Positions 53,529-62,942 of a DNA stretch of 64,000 nucleotides are shown here, piece by piece. The notes below the pieces were generated by a model. It ran no database searches. It saw only the letters and a list, made by a program, of their open reading frames with translations, and had not been told where the DNA came from. Position numbers and translations under genes: made by a program. The first letter of the stretch is position 1; the number at the start of each line of letters is the position of its first letter. Source of the DNA: Sulfurivirga caldicuralii (GTDB lineage Bacteria; Pseudomonadota; Gammaproteobacteria; Thiomicrospirales; Thiomicrospiraceae); contig NZ_FSRE01000002.1 in the NCBI RefSeq assembly GCF_900141795.1, positions 434,001-498,000 of the forward strand, in the 5' to 3' direction.

Positions 53529-55610
53529 TCAATGCATTTGATTGTAGCGTTGCAGCACGCCCGGCAGATCCAGAATCAGGGCAATACTGCCATTGCCGGT
53601 GATGGTGGCGCCTGCATAGCCGGCCACTTTCTGCAGCATGACGCCCAGCGGCTTGATAACCACCTCTTCCTGGCCCTTGACCTGCTGCACCACCAGCCCA
53701 ACACGCTGGCCGCCTACGTTGACGATCACCACCTTGTCCCGCTCGGCTTCATTGCCCTCGGGCTGCGGTTCGATATCCGGCGCCAGCCACTCCTGCAGGA
53801 AATACAGAGGAATGCTGCGTTCGCGCAGCTGCACCATCATCTGTCCATCTATGCGGTTGGTTTCATCGGGGTTGTAGTCGAAGATCTCCTGCACACTGGT
53901 CAGAGGAATGGAATAGCTGTCCTCGCCGAAGGCCACCATCAGCGTCGGCAGAATCGCCAGCGTCAGCGGCACGCGAATCTTGATCTGCGTTCCCTGACCT
54001 TGCACGGAATCGATCTCGATACTGCCGTTCAGGCGGGTAATCATGCTCTTGACCACATCCATACCCACACCCCGGCCAGAAATATCGCTGATGGTTTCCG
54101 CAGTAGAGAAACCGGGCGCCATGATCAGCTCAAATGCTTCCTTGTCGCTCATCTGCGCAGCGGTCATCTCGTCGATCAGCCCCTTTTCAATCGCCTTGCG
54201 CTTGAGCTTTTCAGGGTCCATGCCGCGGCCATCGTCGGTGATGGATAGGAGGATATGATCCCCCTCCTGTTCCGCCGCGAGAATGATATGTCCCACAGGC
54301 GGTTTGCCCGCCTTGATACGCTCTTCAGGCGGCTCGATGCCATGGTCAACGGAGTTGCGCACCAGGTGCACCAGGGGATCTGCCAAGGCTTCCACCAGGT
54401 TCTTGTCCAGATCGGTATCTTCACCGCGCAGTTCCAGCTCGATCTGCTTACCCAGCTTGCGGGCCAGGTCACGCACCACGCGCGGGAAGCGACCAAATAC
54501 TTTCTTGACCGGCTGCATGCGCGTTTTCATCACGGCGGCCTGCAGGTCGGTGGTGACATGATCCAGATTTGACACCGCATTGGAAATCTCTTCCAGATCC
54601 ACTTCCTGACCATTGCGCAGCGTGAGCAGGCGGTTGCGCACCAATACCAGCTCACCCACCAGGTTCATGATCTCATCCAGCCGCTTGGTGTCCACGCGCA
54701 CCGTACTTTCAGACTTGGCAGCCGGTGCAGTCGATTCGGCCTTTGGCTCGGCCGCCTTTGTTTTATCCGCAGGCATGGCAGGTTCCTCGTTCACTTGCCT
54801 GATTTGTGAATGTTCAGCAACGGCAGCTGGCTGAGAAGAAGTACCCGTTTCAGCTGGGGCCGGCTCGGGTTCAACGTGGTCTGCCCCATCCGACTCGGCA
54901 GCGCTTTCCACCTGTGAAAGCTTCTCTTCACGCATCTGCAGCAGCTGCTCGAATTCTTCATCGGTAATGTCTTCGTCGGGATCCCACCCTTCCGGCAACT
55001 CCAGCGGCACTTCGGCGAGCGCCTTGTTGTCGTCGTCTGCGCCGACTTCTCCGGCCGCCAGCTTTTGCTCGCGCATCTGCAGCAGCAATTCAAATTCTTC
55101 ATCGGTAATGTCATCATCCGGATCCCAGTCTTCCGGCAATTCCAGCGGTACCTCGGCCACAGCAGCCGTTTCGCTCATGGTGGTATCCGATGCGGATGAC
55201 GACTCTGTGCTTTCGGAAGGCGTCGCCGAACCGCCCTTGACCAGGGCATCCAGCCGGGCAAGCAGGTCGGGATCCACGTCTTCAAATTCGCGCTCCCCCT
55301 CCTGCAGGCGATTGATCATGTCGGTAATGGTGTCGTACACCTGCAGGATGATGTCCGCCACCTCAGGCGTATAGGTCATCTCGCTGTTGCGAATCTTGTC
55401 GAACACATTTTCCGCGCGATGGCACACCTCTACCAGCGGCTTGATGCCGATAAACCCGGCTCCCCCCTTGATGGTATGGAACGCACGAAAGATGGCGTTG
55501 AGCAGCTCGATATCATCCGGGACCTGTTCAAGGTCCACCAGCTGTTCGTTCAACTGCTCCAGAAGATCCTGCGCTTCGGCGAGAAAGTCCTGCAAAATGT
55601 CTTCGTCCAC
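53529..55610 (-). CDS. cheA: Chemotaxis histidine kinase CheA
   Basis: The 693-residue kinase has an N-terminal Hpt domain with phosphorylated His45 in FHTIKGGAGF, an acidic linker containing a duplicated 40-residue unit (about 150-230), a dimerisation domain (VDTKRLDEIMNLVGELVLVRNRL), a kinase domain (HLVRNSVDHGIE, DDGRGMD, GRGVGMDVV) and a C-terminal CheW-like domain. No separate P2 CheY-binding domain is clear; the duplicated unit occupies its place. The start is a GTG with GGGAG at 6 bases; upstream codons run into the terminator behind cheZ. Confidence 0.94.
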   Translation of the reverse strand: MDEDILQDFLAEAQDLLEQLNEQLVDLEQVPDDIELLNAIFRAFHTIKGGAGFIGIKPLVEVCHRAENVFDKIRNSEMTYTPEVADIILQVYDTITDMINRLQEGEREFEDVDPDLLARLDALVKGGSATPSESTESSSASDTTMSETAAVAEVPLELPEDWDPDDDITDEEFELLLQMREQKLAAGEVGADDDNKALAEVPLELPEGWDPDEDITDEEFEQLLQMREEKLSQVESAAESDGADHVEPEPAPAETGTSSQPAAVAEHSQIRQVNEEPAMPADKTKAAEPKAESTAPAAKSESTVRVDTKRLDEIMNLVGELVLVRNRLLTLRNGQEVDLEEISNAVSNLDHVTTDLQAAVMKTRMQPVKKVFGRFPRVVRDLARKLGKQIELELRGEDTDLDKNLVEALADPLVHLVRNSVDHGIEPPEERIKAGKPPVGHIILAAEQEGDHILLSITDDGRGMDPEKLKRKAIEKGLIDEMTAAQMSDKEAFELIMAPGFSTAETISDISGRGVGMDVVKSMITRLNGSIEIDSVQGQGTQIKIRVPLTLAILPTLMVAFGEDSYSIPLTSVQEIFDYNPDETNRIDGQMMVQLRERSIPLYFLQEWLAPDIEPQPEGNEAERDKVVIVNVGGQRVGLVVQQVKGQEEVVIKPLGVMLQKVAGYAGATITGNGSIALILDLPGVLQRYNQMH

Positions 55611-55677
55611 GGCTTGCTCCCTGTGTAATTTTTGACGTTGGACGCGGGGAATAAAGCAAGGCTCATGCCATATAACG

Positions 55678-55700
55678 AAAAAGGGGCCGAAGCCCCTTTT
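55678..55700 (-). terminator. Terminator between cheZ and cheA
   Basis: Read leftward: AAGGGGC-TTCG-GCCCCTT followed by TTT; a UUCG tetraloop hairpin. cheA probably depends on read-through or its own promoter. Confidence 0.8.
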
Positions 55701-55711
55701 GACGAAAACGA

Positions 55712-56341
55712 TCAAATCCCGAGCGAATCAAGCAGATCATCCACCTCATCCTGAGAGGACACACTGTCCTGTTTGCTCTTGGCTGTAACATTGGGCCCTA
55801 CCCCTTTCATGATGTCCTCGTTTCGGGAGGGCTTTTCTGTCCCGGTTGCCTTCACTAGCGTGTCAAGAATCTGGTTCATTTCCGCCAACGCAGGAATCAT
55901 GCGCTTGAGAATCTGGCCGGTCAGATCCTGATATTCCTGCGCCATCACCAGGTCCTGGGTGCGCTTGAGCATGATCTGAATCAGCGCCCTGTCTTCATCA
56001 CTGTCTGCCTTCTCCAGCAGGGTGTGCAGGCCTTCGCTGAGCTCATCCGCAATATCAAGACTGGTGTTGGCGGACTTTTCCGTTTCTTCCAGAATGTATT
56101 TCAGGCGTTCCGCCGCATCGCTCAATTGGGCGCTGGCTTCGATAATATTGCCCTGCTCATCTTCAGAGCCGGCCACATCAAGCATCTGCTTCAAATCTTT
56201 CAGCTGTTCGGCCACTTTGATTTCGTGAAGGACGGTCAGCCAGTCCAGATGGTGCTCGATCTGTTCCATGTCATTGGCTGCAACCGCTTTGCACAACTGG
56301 TTGAGCCGATCCTTCATTTTGGCGGTCAGTTTGGTGTCCAT
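55712..56341 (-). CDS. cheZ: Chemotaxis phosphatase CheZ
   Basis: CheZ dephosphorylates CheY-P. The 209-residue helical protein has the catalytic segment VMAQEYQDLTGQILKR with the active Gln and a C-terminal CheY-binding peptide SQDEVDDLLDSLGI. A central four-helix bundle (residues 20-160) is expected. It has an AAGGA site and follows cheY across a tandem-repeat spacer. Confidence 0.93.
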   Translation of the reverse strand: MDTKLTAKMKDRLNQLCKAVAANDMEQIEHHLDWLTVLHEIKVAEQLKDLKQMLDVAGSEDEQGNIIEASAQLSDAAERLKYILEETEKSANTSLDIADELSEGLHTLLEKADSDEDRALIQIMLKRTQDLVMAQEYQDLTGQILKRMIPALAEMNQILDTLVKATGTEKPSRNEDIMKGVGPNVTAKSKQDSVSSQDEVDDLLDSLGI

Positions 56342-56381
56342 GGGGGATCCTTTCGTTTTCTGGTCGGACGCGTGATGCCTT

Positions 56382-56437
56382 AATCTTTAATCTTTAATCT
56401 TTAATCTTTAATCTTTAATCTTTAATCTTTAATCTTT
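56382..56437. repeat. Tandem repeat of a 7-bp unit between cheY and cheZ
   Basis: Eight perfect copies of AATCTTT in a row, plus an imperfect ninth (AATCTTTTT) just before the cheY stop. On the transcribed strand this reads AAAGATT repeated. It fills most of the 107 bases between the two genes. Confidence 0.95.
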
Positions 56438-56448
56438 TTATAATCTTT

Positions 56449-56877
56449 TTATTTGGCGGCACCAGCCTGCTTTTTCTTCGCCATGCGGGCGTTGTAGCGT
56501 TCAAACACCTTTTCCAATTTCTCAGCCAGTGTCGCGGCAGTAAAGGGCTTGACGATATAGCCATCCACCCCGGCCTGTGCTGCTTCCAGAATCTGGCTCT
56601 TCTTGGCTTCGGCGGTAATCAGCAGGAAGGCGGTATCCTTCAGTTTTTCGTCCGCACGCACACGCTTGAGCAGCTCGATGCCGGTCATTTTTGGCATGTT
56701 CCAGTCGCTGACGATTAACTGATACTTGCCGCTCTGCACCATGGGCCATGCGGTGGCGCCATCATCGGCCTCGTCAAAGTTTTTGAAGCCCAACTCCTTG
56801 AGCAGGTTCTTCACGATTCGACGCATGGTGGAAAAGTCATCCACCACCAAAATGTTGATATCGCGATCGATATTCAT
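56449..56877 (-). CDS. cheY: Chemotaxis response regulator CheY
   Basis: This single receiver domain has the acidic pocket VVDDF, phospho-acceptor Asp58 in IVSDWNMP, the Thr/Ser in LLITAEA and the invariant Lys in YIVKPF. At 142 residues it has a short extra basic tail ([12 protein letters not shown]). Phosphorylated CheY binds FliM at the flagellar motor. It starts 16 bases after fliA. Confidence 0.95.
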   Translation of the reverse strand: MNIDRDINILVVDDFSTMRRIVKNLLKELGFKNFDEADDGATAWPMVQSGKYQLIVSDWNMPKMTGIELLKRVRADEKLKDTAFLLITAEAKKSQILEAAQAGVDGYIVKPFTAATLAEKLEKVFERYNARMAKKKQAGAAK

Positions 56878-56893
56878 TCGATTCTCCCGTCTG

Positions 56894-57619
56894 TTATATC
56901 CAGTTCTTCAGGCGCGCCCGCAGACGCTTGATGGCCTGGCTGTGCAGCTGGCTGACGCGCGACTCGCTCACACCCAGCACTTCGCCAATTTCCTTCAGGT
57001 TCAGTTCTTCGTCGTAATACAGTGCCATCACCAGCTTTTCCTTTTCAGGCAGGCGGCCAATTTCTTCCGCCAGCGCATTCTGAAAGGCATCATCCATCAC
57101 TTCCCGCAAGGGGGTTGGACCGTGGGACACCAGCTGATCTTCGTTCAACTCGTCGTGATCCGGCTCATCTATGGAAAGCAGCTGGGCCGAATTGGTATCC
57201 TGAAGGATCTTATGATACTCGGTCAGGGTCAGCCCCAGCACCTCGGCCACTTCTTCGTCCCGCGCTTCACGCCCCTCCCGTGCTTCGACCACTGCAATGG
57301 CCTCACTGACCTCTCGGGCCTTCTTGTGCACGGAGCGGGGCGTCCAGTCGCCGCGACGAATTTCGTCGAGCATGGCACCACGAATGCGGATACCGGCATA
57401 GGTTTCGAAGGTGGCGCCCTGATCGTTGCGGAAATTTTGCATGGCCTCGATCAGCCCCAGCACTCCTGCTTGGATCAGATCATCCACCAGCACACTTTCC
57501 GGAAGGCGTCCTTTCAAGTGCCAGGCAATGCGTTTAACCAACGGCAGATAACTCTCCACATCACCCAGTTCAGGTGAGCTACTTCGAGCCACTTTTTCGT
57601 ATGCGCTTGCGCCCTTCAT
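56894..57619 (-). CDS. fliA: Flagellar sigma factor FliA (sigma28)
   Basis: The 241 residues contain sigma region 2 ([55 protein letters not shown]), region 3 and region 4 with helix-turn-helix [29 protein letters not shown]. It directs transcription of late flagellar and chemotaxis genes and is normally held by FlgM. It follows flhG by 15 bases. Confidence 0.95.
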   Translation of the reverse strand: MKGASAYEKVARSSSPELGDVESYLPLVKRIAWHLKGRLPESVLVDDLIQAGVLGLIEAMQNFRNDQGATFETYAGIRIRGAMLDEIRRGDWTPRSVHKKAREVSEAIAVVEAREGREARDEEVAEVLGLTLTEYHKILQDTNSAQLLSIDEPDHDELNEDQLVSHGPTPLREVMDDAFQNALAEEIGRLPEKEKLVMALYYDEELNLKEIGEVLGVSESRVSQLHSQAIKRLRARLKNWI

Positions 57620-57634
57620 CCGCTACTGGCTCTC

Positions 57635-58564
57635 CTATCCCTGAAACAGGTTTTCCACGAAAAACTGAATATACCCGGTGGCCCCCTGTGGCACCGGCCA
57701 GCGATTGACCTGTTCGGCAATCTGCCGGAAGGCGCCGGCAGATACGCTGGTGGGATTATAAAGGGTAACGGGCACCTGTTTCTGCACGGCTTCTTTCAGC
57801 GCCGGGTCAAACGGAACCGTACCCAGATACTCCAGCTGCACGTTGTCCAGAAAACGCTCGGTTACGGTCGCCAGCTTCAGAAACAGTTTGCGCCCATGCT
57901 GCTCGCTCTGGGCCATATTGGCCAGCACGCGGAAATGATTAAGCTGATAATCCCGGTTGAGCACCTTGATCAGTGCGTAGGCGTCAGTCAGTGAAGCCGG
58001 TTCGTCGCACACGACCACCACCACTTCCTGCGCTGCCTGGCAAAAGGTTGCCACACTGCTGGCAATGCCTGCCGCCGTATCCACAATGAGCACATCCAGA
58101 TCGTTGGCAAGCTCGGAAAAGGCGTGCACGATGCCTGCATTCTCCAGTGCACTCAGCTCCGCCATACGCTTGACGCCCGACGCGGCCGGAATGACCTTGA
58201 GGCCGCCCGGCCCCTCTACAATCACCTCGCGCAGGCTTTTCTGGCCATCCAGCACGTGAGACAGGTTATATTGCGGGCTCAACCCCAGCATGATGTCCAC
58301 ATTGGCCAGCCCCATGTCTGCGTCCATGAGCAGAACCCGGTTGCCCTTCGCGCTCAGGGCCACACCAAGATTGACGGAGACATTTGTCTTACCCACACCG
58401 CCCTTGCCGCTGGTGACGGCAATCACACGCACCGGCTTGCCAGAGGGGGGGTCCCCGACTTTTTCGGGGGCCGTTTTTTTCGCCGCCGCTGCAGTGGGAT
58501 TCGACGTGCTTCCTGCCGGCTTTTTCTGCATGGCGCGCAGTCCTGCCGCCTGATCAGTGTGCAT
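57635..58564 (-). CDS. flhG: Flagellar number regulator FlhG (FleN/MinD-like ATPase)
   Basis: This ParA/MinD-type ATPase limits flagellar number together with FlhF. The 309 residues have a 45-residue N-terminal extension, deviant Walker A TSGKGGVGKTN, DADMGLANVDIMLG and the switch DTAAGI. One copy of the dispersed 20-bp repeat sits in the extension and is read as EKVGDPP just before the fold begins. The start overlaps flhF by 11 bases. Confidence 0.94.
   Translation of the reverse strand: MHTDQAAGLRAMQKKPAGSTSNPTAAAAKKTAPEKVGDPPSGKPVRVIAVTSGKGGVGKTNVSVNLGVALSAKGNRVLLMDADMGLANVDIMLGLSPQYNLSHVLDGQKSLREVIVEGPGGLKVIPAASGVKRMAELSALENAGIVHAFSELANDLDVLIVDTAAGIASSVATFCQAAQEVVVVVCDEPASLTDAYALIKVLNRDYQLNHFRVLANMAQSEQHGRKLFLKLATVTERFLDNVQLEYLGTVPFDPALKEAVQKQVPVTLYNPTSVSAGAFRQIAEQVNRWPVPQGATGYIQFFVENLFQG
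58444..58464. repeat. Dispersed 20-bp repeat, copy 7, inside flhG
   Basis: On the coding strand AAAAAGTCGGGGACCCCCCC followed by T, read in the gene as KVGDPP in the N-terminal extension. Confidence 0.85.
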
Positions 58565-59681
58565 CGAAATACTCCTTGCCCAATCCCAGTTTGAACGCCA
58601 TGTCGGCGCGTTCGTCCGTCTGCTGCGCCCCCAATACGATGGCGCGATCGATCAATTCCTGCGGATCCGCGACCTGCAGATCTTCCGGCACCCGCTGCCC
58701 TTCGGAAAAGTAGGTCAGCGGCAGGCCGGTTTCCGTCGCCAGCGTCAGCGCACTGCCCAGCTGGGTGGCTTCATCAAGCTTGGTGAACAGAAGGCCATCC
58801 AGCTTCAACTGCCCGAAGGCCTCAACCACTTCGCGCATCACCTTCAGCGGCGTGGCTGCCGAGAGCACGAGCAGATTGCGCACCGGCAAGCCCCCTCCCT
58901 GTCGGTTGGTCGCCTGCTGGGCAATGCGAATGTCCCTCTGGCTCATGCCTGCCGTATCGATCAGCACCAGTTTCTTGCCGCGCAGACCCATCAGCAGCGT
59001 GACCAGTTCACTCTGATCCCGAGCCACATGCACCGGCACGCCCATCAGGTCCGCAAAGGTCTGCAATTGCGCCTGCGCCCCTATTTTATAGCAATCGGTG
59101 GTCACCAGCGCCAGCTGGCTCGCGCCCTGTCGCATGACGAAACGGCCTGCCAGCTTGGCGATGGTGGTGGTCTTGCCTACACCGGTTGGTCCCACCAGCG
59201 CAACGATACCGCCCTGCCGGCTAATGTCCCGCTCGCTGGGCTTCAGCCCTTGAGCAACCAGCCCAAGCAGTTGCGACCACGCCGCATCTTCATCTGTAAT
59301 CGGCTCAACCTGCTGAAGCAAGCTTTGGGCCAGCTCCCAGCCGATGCCCATATTCAGCAGTTTTTTCAAAAGAAAAACGCGCTGGGGTGCCTGCTGCTCG
59401 GCCTGACCCCACGCCAATCCGGCCATCTGCTGCTCCAGCAATTGACGCATGTACTGCAGCTCGGACGAGAGTCGTTCCAGCTCAGCACTGTTGGCAGGTG
59501 CCCGAGGGGCAGCAGGGCGCTCCAGCGAAACCGGGGCCTCGACATCATCCATGGCAGCCACCACTTCGTACTGACCGTTTTCCTGCCGCGAGGAGAGGAT
59601 GACCGCATCCGGCCCCAGGGTTGCCTTGACTTCCGCCAGCGCCGCCTTGAGCGTGGGGGCAACAAAACGACGCATTTTCAT
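58554..59681 (-). CDS. flhF: Flagellar placement GTPase FlhF
   Basis: This SRP-type GTPase sets the polar site of flagellar assembly. The 375 residues have an N-terminal basic B domain (MKMRRFVAPTLKAALAEVKATLGPDAVILSS style), an N domain, and the G domain with ALVGPTGVGKTTTIAKLAG, TTDCYKIGAQAQL, LIDTAGMSQRD and FTKLDEA. It overlaps flhA by ATGA and flhG by 11 bases. Confidence 0.95.
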   Translation of the reverse strand: MKMRRFVAPTLKAALAEVKATLGPDAVILSSRQENGQYEVVAAMDDVEAPVSLERPAAPRAPANSAELERLSSELQYMRQLLEQQMAGLAWGQAEQQAPQRVFLLKKLLNMGIGWELAQSLLQQVEPITDEDAAWSQLLGLVAQGLKPSERDISRQGGIVALVGPTGVGKTTTIAKLAGRFVMRQGASQLALVTTDCYKIGAQAQLQTFADLMGVPVHVARDQSELVTLLMGLRGKKLVLIDTAGMSQRDIRIAQQATNRQGGGLPVRNLLVLSAATPLKVMREVVEAFGQLKLDGLLFTKLDEATQLGSALTLATETGLPLTYFSEGQRVPEDLQVADPQELIDRAIVLGAQQTDERADMAFKLGLGKEYFDAH

Positions 59682-61789
59682 GGGGATGCCCCTTCAGCGT
59701 TGTGCTGCTGGCCAACGGATGCCACCACATTGATCTGGCGGTTTTCCGGCACTTCCGTATAGGCGAGCACGTGCAGATTGGGCAGGCTGTAGCGGAACAG
59801 CCGCGCCAGTGCGGCACGGATCTGCGGTGCCACCAGCAGGACCGGCGTGTGTCCCTGAGTTTCCAGCTGCTGCACCTGCTCTGCCAGCGCGGTATAGAGC
59901 CGTTCGGCCAGTCCCGGATCGATGGTGATCTGTCCCGGCGGGGAGTTCTGTGCCGCCTGCAGCAGCAGCTGCTCCAGAGACGGATCCAGCGTAATCACGT
60001 GCAGTGGCGCATCCCCCGGCGCCAGCATGTCAACGATGGCACGCCCCAGAGCCGCACGCACGTATTGGGTGAGTTGCTCGGGATCCTGTGTCTGCGTGGC
60101 GTATTCATTAAGCGTCTGCAGGATGGTGCGCAGATCGCGAATCGGCACCTTTTCACGCAGCAGGTTCTGCAATACCTTCACCACAGTTGCCAGCGGCAGT
60201 TTGTCCGGTACCAGCTCCTCCACCAGTTTTGGCGAGTGCTCGCGCACGCGGTCCAGCAGCTTCTGCACTTCATCAGGACCGAGCAGCTGCCAGGCATACT
60301 CCTGAATGATCTGACTCAGGTGGGTCGCTATGACCGTGCTGGCATCCACCACGGTGTAGCCCATGGCCTGGGCATGATCCCGCTCCGATGGACTGATCCA
60401 CAGCGCATCCAGCCCGAAAGCGGGATCCTTGGTTGGGATGCCCTCCACCTCGCCATATACCTGGCCCGGATTGATGGCGAGCTCCCGGTCCGGATAGACC
60501 TCACCCTCGCCGGCGGTAACCCCCATGACCTGAATGCGATACTGGGTCGGCTTGAGCTCCAGGTTGTCACGAATATGCACCGGGGGAATGAGGAAACCCA
60601 GTTCCTGCGACAGCTTGCGCCGCACCCCTTTGATACGATCCAGCAGTTCGCCGCCCTGATTCTTGTCCACCAGCGGAATGAGACGATACCCCACTTCCAG
60701 TCCCAGCGGATCCACCTGCCCCACATCATCCCAGCCCACGTCCTGCGGTGCCTGCGTCTCCTCTTCTTCAACCTCTTCCAGCGCGGCCTCGTCACTGACC
60801 TGCGCTGCCTCCCGGGACACATACCATGCCAATGCGGCCAGGGCTGCCGCCAGAGAGAGAAACGCAAAATTGGGCATGCCCGGAATGACGCCGATGATGG
60901 CCATAATGCCCGCCGTCACCGCCAGCACTTTCGGATTGGCAAACAGCTGTTTCTGCACCTGCCGGCTCATGTCATTGCTGTCGCTGTTGACACGGGTAAT
61001 GATGATGGCGGTGGCTGTGGAGAGCAGGATGGAGGGAATCTGCGCTACCAGGCCGTCACCGATGGTCAGCAGCGTATAGGTCTGAATGGCGTCGCTGAAA
61101 CTCATGTTGTGCTGCAGCAGACCGATAAAAAGACCACCGACGATGTTGATAAACAGAATGACAATGCCGGCCACTGCATCGCCGCGCACGAACTTGCTGG
61201 CACCATCCATGGCACCGTAGAAGTCCGCCTCCATGGCGATCTCCTTGCGGCGCTGCTGAGCCTCTTCCTGCGTGATCAACCCCGCGTTCAAATCCGCATC
61301 GATGGCCATCTGCTTGCCGGGCATGGAATCCAGCGTGAAGCGAGCGCTCACTTCAGCCACACGAGTCGCACCCTTGGTGACCACGACAAAGTTAATCACC
61401 ACCAGAATGGCGAACACCACCAGACCCACCGCATAGTTGCCACCGATGACAAACTCACCGAAGGATTCGATCACCTTGCCGGCGGCATCCGGGCCGTTAT
61501 GCCCTTCCAGCAGAATAACCCGTGTCGAAGCGATGTTGAGTGCAAGACGGAAAAGCGTGGTGACCAGAATAATGGTGGGAAAGATGGCGAATTCGAGCGG
61601 GCGCTTGACGTAAAGCGTGACAACCAGAACAACCAGCGACAGGGCAATGTTAAAAGTAAAAAAGACATCGAGCAGGAACGGCGGCAGCGGGATGGTAATC
61701 AGCCCCAGCAGTGCCAGAACGGCGATCGGCACCCCAAGGCCACTGCCAGCGCCCTGCTTGATCTTTTCCCACACAGCCGTCAATGTCAT
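59678..61789 (-). CDS. flhA: Flagellar export gate protein FlhA
   Basis: FlhA forms the nonameric export gate. The 703 residues have eight predicted membrane helices in the first 330, the FHIPEP signature around RLALNIASTRVILL and MPGKQMAIDADLNAG, and a cytoplasmic domain after about residue 360 that binds chaperone-substrate complexes. It lies 19 bases behind flhB. Confidence 0.96.
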   Translation of the reverse strand: MTLTAVWEKIKQGAGSGLGVPIAVLALLGLITIPLPPFLLDVFFTFNIALSLVVLVVTLYVKRPLEFAIFPTIILVTTLFRLALNIASTRVILLEGHNGPDAAGKVIESFGEFVIGGNYAVGLVVFAILVVINFVVVTKGATRVAEVSARFTLDSMPGKQMAIDADLNAGLITQEEAQQRRKEIAMEADFYGAMDGASKFVRGDAVAGIVILFINIVGGLFIGLLQHNMSFSDAIQTYTLLTIGDGLVAQIPSILLSTATAIIITRVNSDSNDMSRQVQKQLFANPKVLAVTAGIMAIIGVIPGMPNFAFLSLAAALAALAWYVSREAAQVSDEAALEEVEEEETQAPQDVGWDDVGQVDPLGLEVGYRLIPLVDKNQGGELLDRIKGVRRKLSQELGFLIPPVHIRDNLELKPTQYRIQVMGVTAGEGEVYPDRELAINPGQVYGEVEGIPTKDPAFGLDALWISPSERDHAQAMGYTVVDASTVIATHLSQIIQEYAWQLLGPDEVQKLLDRVREHSPKLVEELVPDKLPLATVVKVLQNLLREKVPIRDLRTILQTLNEYATQTQDPEQLTQYVRAALGRAIVDMLAPGDAPLHVITLDPSLEQLLLQAAQNSPPGQITIDPGLAERLYTALAEQVQQLETQGHTPVLLVAPQIRAALARLFRYSLPNLHVLAYTEVPENRQINVVASVGQQHNAEGASP

Positions 61790-61808
61790 AGGGTGTCGTT
61801 CTCAATCC

Positions 61809-62939
61809 TCATGGCGGGGGTTGGGTCATCTCTTCCGGCACGGGCAGATGCTCGAAATCCGGCGGTGTGGCCGCCTGGCCATCCCGCAGCTGATAGACAT
61901 AGGCCAGTACGGCCGCCACGGCGCGGAACAGCTGATAGGGAATCGGCGCCCCTTCCTGGGCATTATAGTACAGGGCTCGCGCCAGCGCGGGCGCCTCCAC
62001 CACGGGCACATGATGCTTTTTCGCCAGGGTGCGGATCTGGCTCGCCATCAGGTCCGCCCCCATCGCCAGTACAATGGGTTCGCGCATGGTGGCCGGGTCG
62101 TACTTGAGCGCCACGGCAAAGTGCGTGGGGTTGGTGATGACCACGTCGGCCTCAGGCACCTTCTGCAGCATGCGCCGCTGCGCCATCTCATGCTGCAGCT
62201 GGCGAATGCGCCCCTTGACCTGCGGATCCCCTTCCTGCTGCTTGAACTCTTCCTTGACCTCCTGACGGGTCATCATCATCTGCCGAGTATGCTCCCACAG
62301 CTGATAGGGCACGTCAATCAGTGCCACCACGATGAGCGACAGACTGATCAGGATGAACGACCACACCACGATGCTGGCGGCCTCGCCCATGGCGTTAAGT
62401 AGGCTCAATTTGGCCAGTCCCAGCAGCTGATCCAGCATCTGACCGATCACCAGCACCGCCACCAGCGCCACCAGCGAAACCTTGAGCAGCGCTTTCACCA
62501 GCTCCAGCAGATTGCGCAGGGAAAACAGCTTGGCAAAGCCAGTAATGGGGTTCAGCTTGGCGAAATTGGGCGCCAGCGCCTTGGGCGCAAAGTTCCAACC
62601 GCCAATCAGCAGCGGCGAGGCCACGGCAATGACCACCATGACAGCAAGAAACGGCCACACAATAGCCCACGCCTGCACAAACAGGCCGATGATCAGCTCC
62701 AGATCCTTTTTCAAGTCGAAAGCGTGGGCGCGATCCAGCGACAGCCCTTCGCGCATCAGCGCCTCGAACTGCTGCACCGTATAAGGACCCAGCACGAGAA
62801 AATAGACCCCGGCCCCCAGCAGCATCAGCACGGTGGCCAGCTCTTTCGAGCGCGGCACCTGTCCCTTTTCACGGGCCTCACGGAGTTTTTTCTCCGTTGG
62901 CTGTTCCGACTTTTCCTGACCGTCTGCGTTTTCTGCCAT
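61809..62939 (-). CDS. flhB: Flagellar export switch protein FlhB
   Basis: FlhB switches export specificity from rod/hook to filament. The 376 residues begin with the typical KSEQPTEKKLREAREKGQVPRSKEL, hold four membrane helices, and carry the autocleavage site NPTH in ITNPTHFAVAL. A 20-residue Pro-rich tail follows. It starts 3 bases behind fliR. Confidence 0.96.
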   Translation of the reverse strand: MAENADGQEKSEQPTEKKLREAREKGQVPRSKELATVLMLLGAGVYFLVLGPYTVQQFEALMREGLSLDRAHAFDLKKDLELIIGLFVQAWAIVWPFLAVMVVIAVASPLLIGGWNFAPKALAPNFAKLNPITGFAKLFSLRNLLELVKALLKVSLVALVAVLVIGQMLDQLLGLAKLSLLNAMGEAASIVVWSFILISLSLIVVALIDVPYQLWEHTRQMMMTRQEVKEEFKQQEGDPQVKGRIRQLQHEMAQRRMLQKVPEADVVITNPTHFAVALKYDPATMREPIVLAMGADLMASQIRTLAKKHHVPVVEAPALARALYYNAQEGAPIPYQLFRAVAAVLAYVYQLRDGQAATPPDFEHLPVPEEMTQPPP

Positions 62940-62942
62940 GCC

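Noticed and set aside
55678-55700. UUCG hairpin as part of the dispersed repeat family
   Set aside because: It lacks the GTCGGGGACCCC core and is an ordinary terminator.
59702-62107. 800-codon rightward open frame antisense to flhA and flhB
   Set aside because: Composition is typical of the complement of membrane-protein codons, and it spans the boundary between two certain genes.
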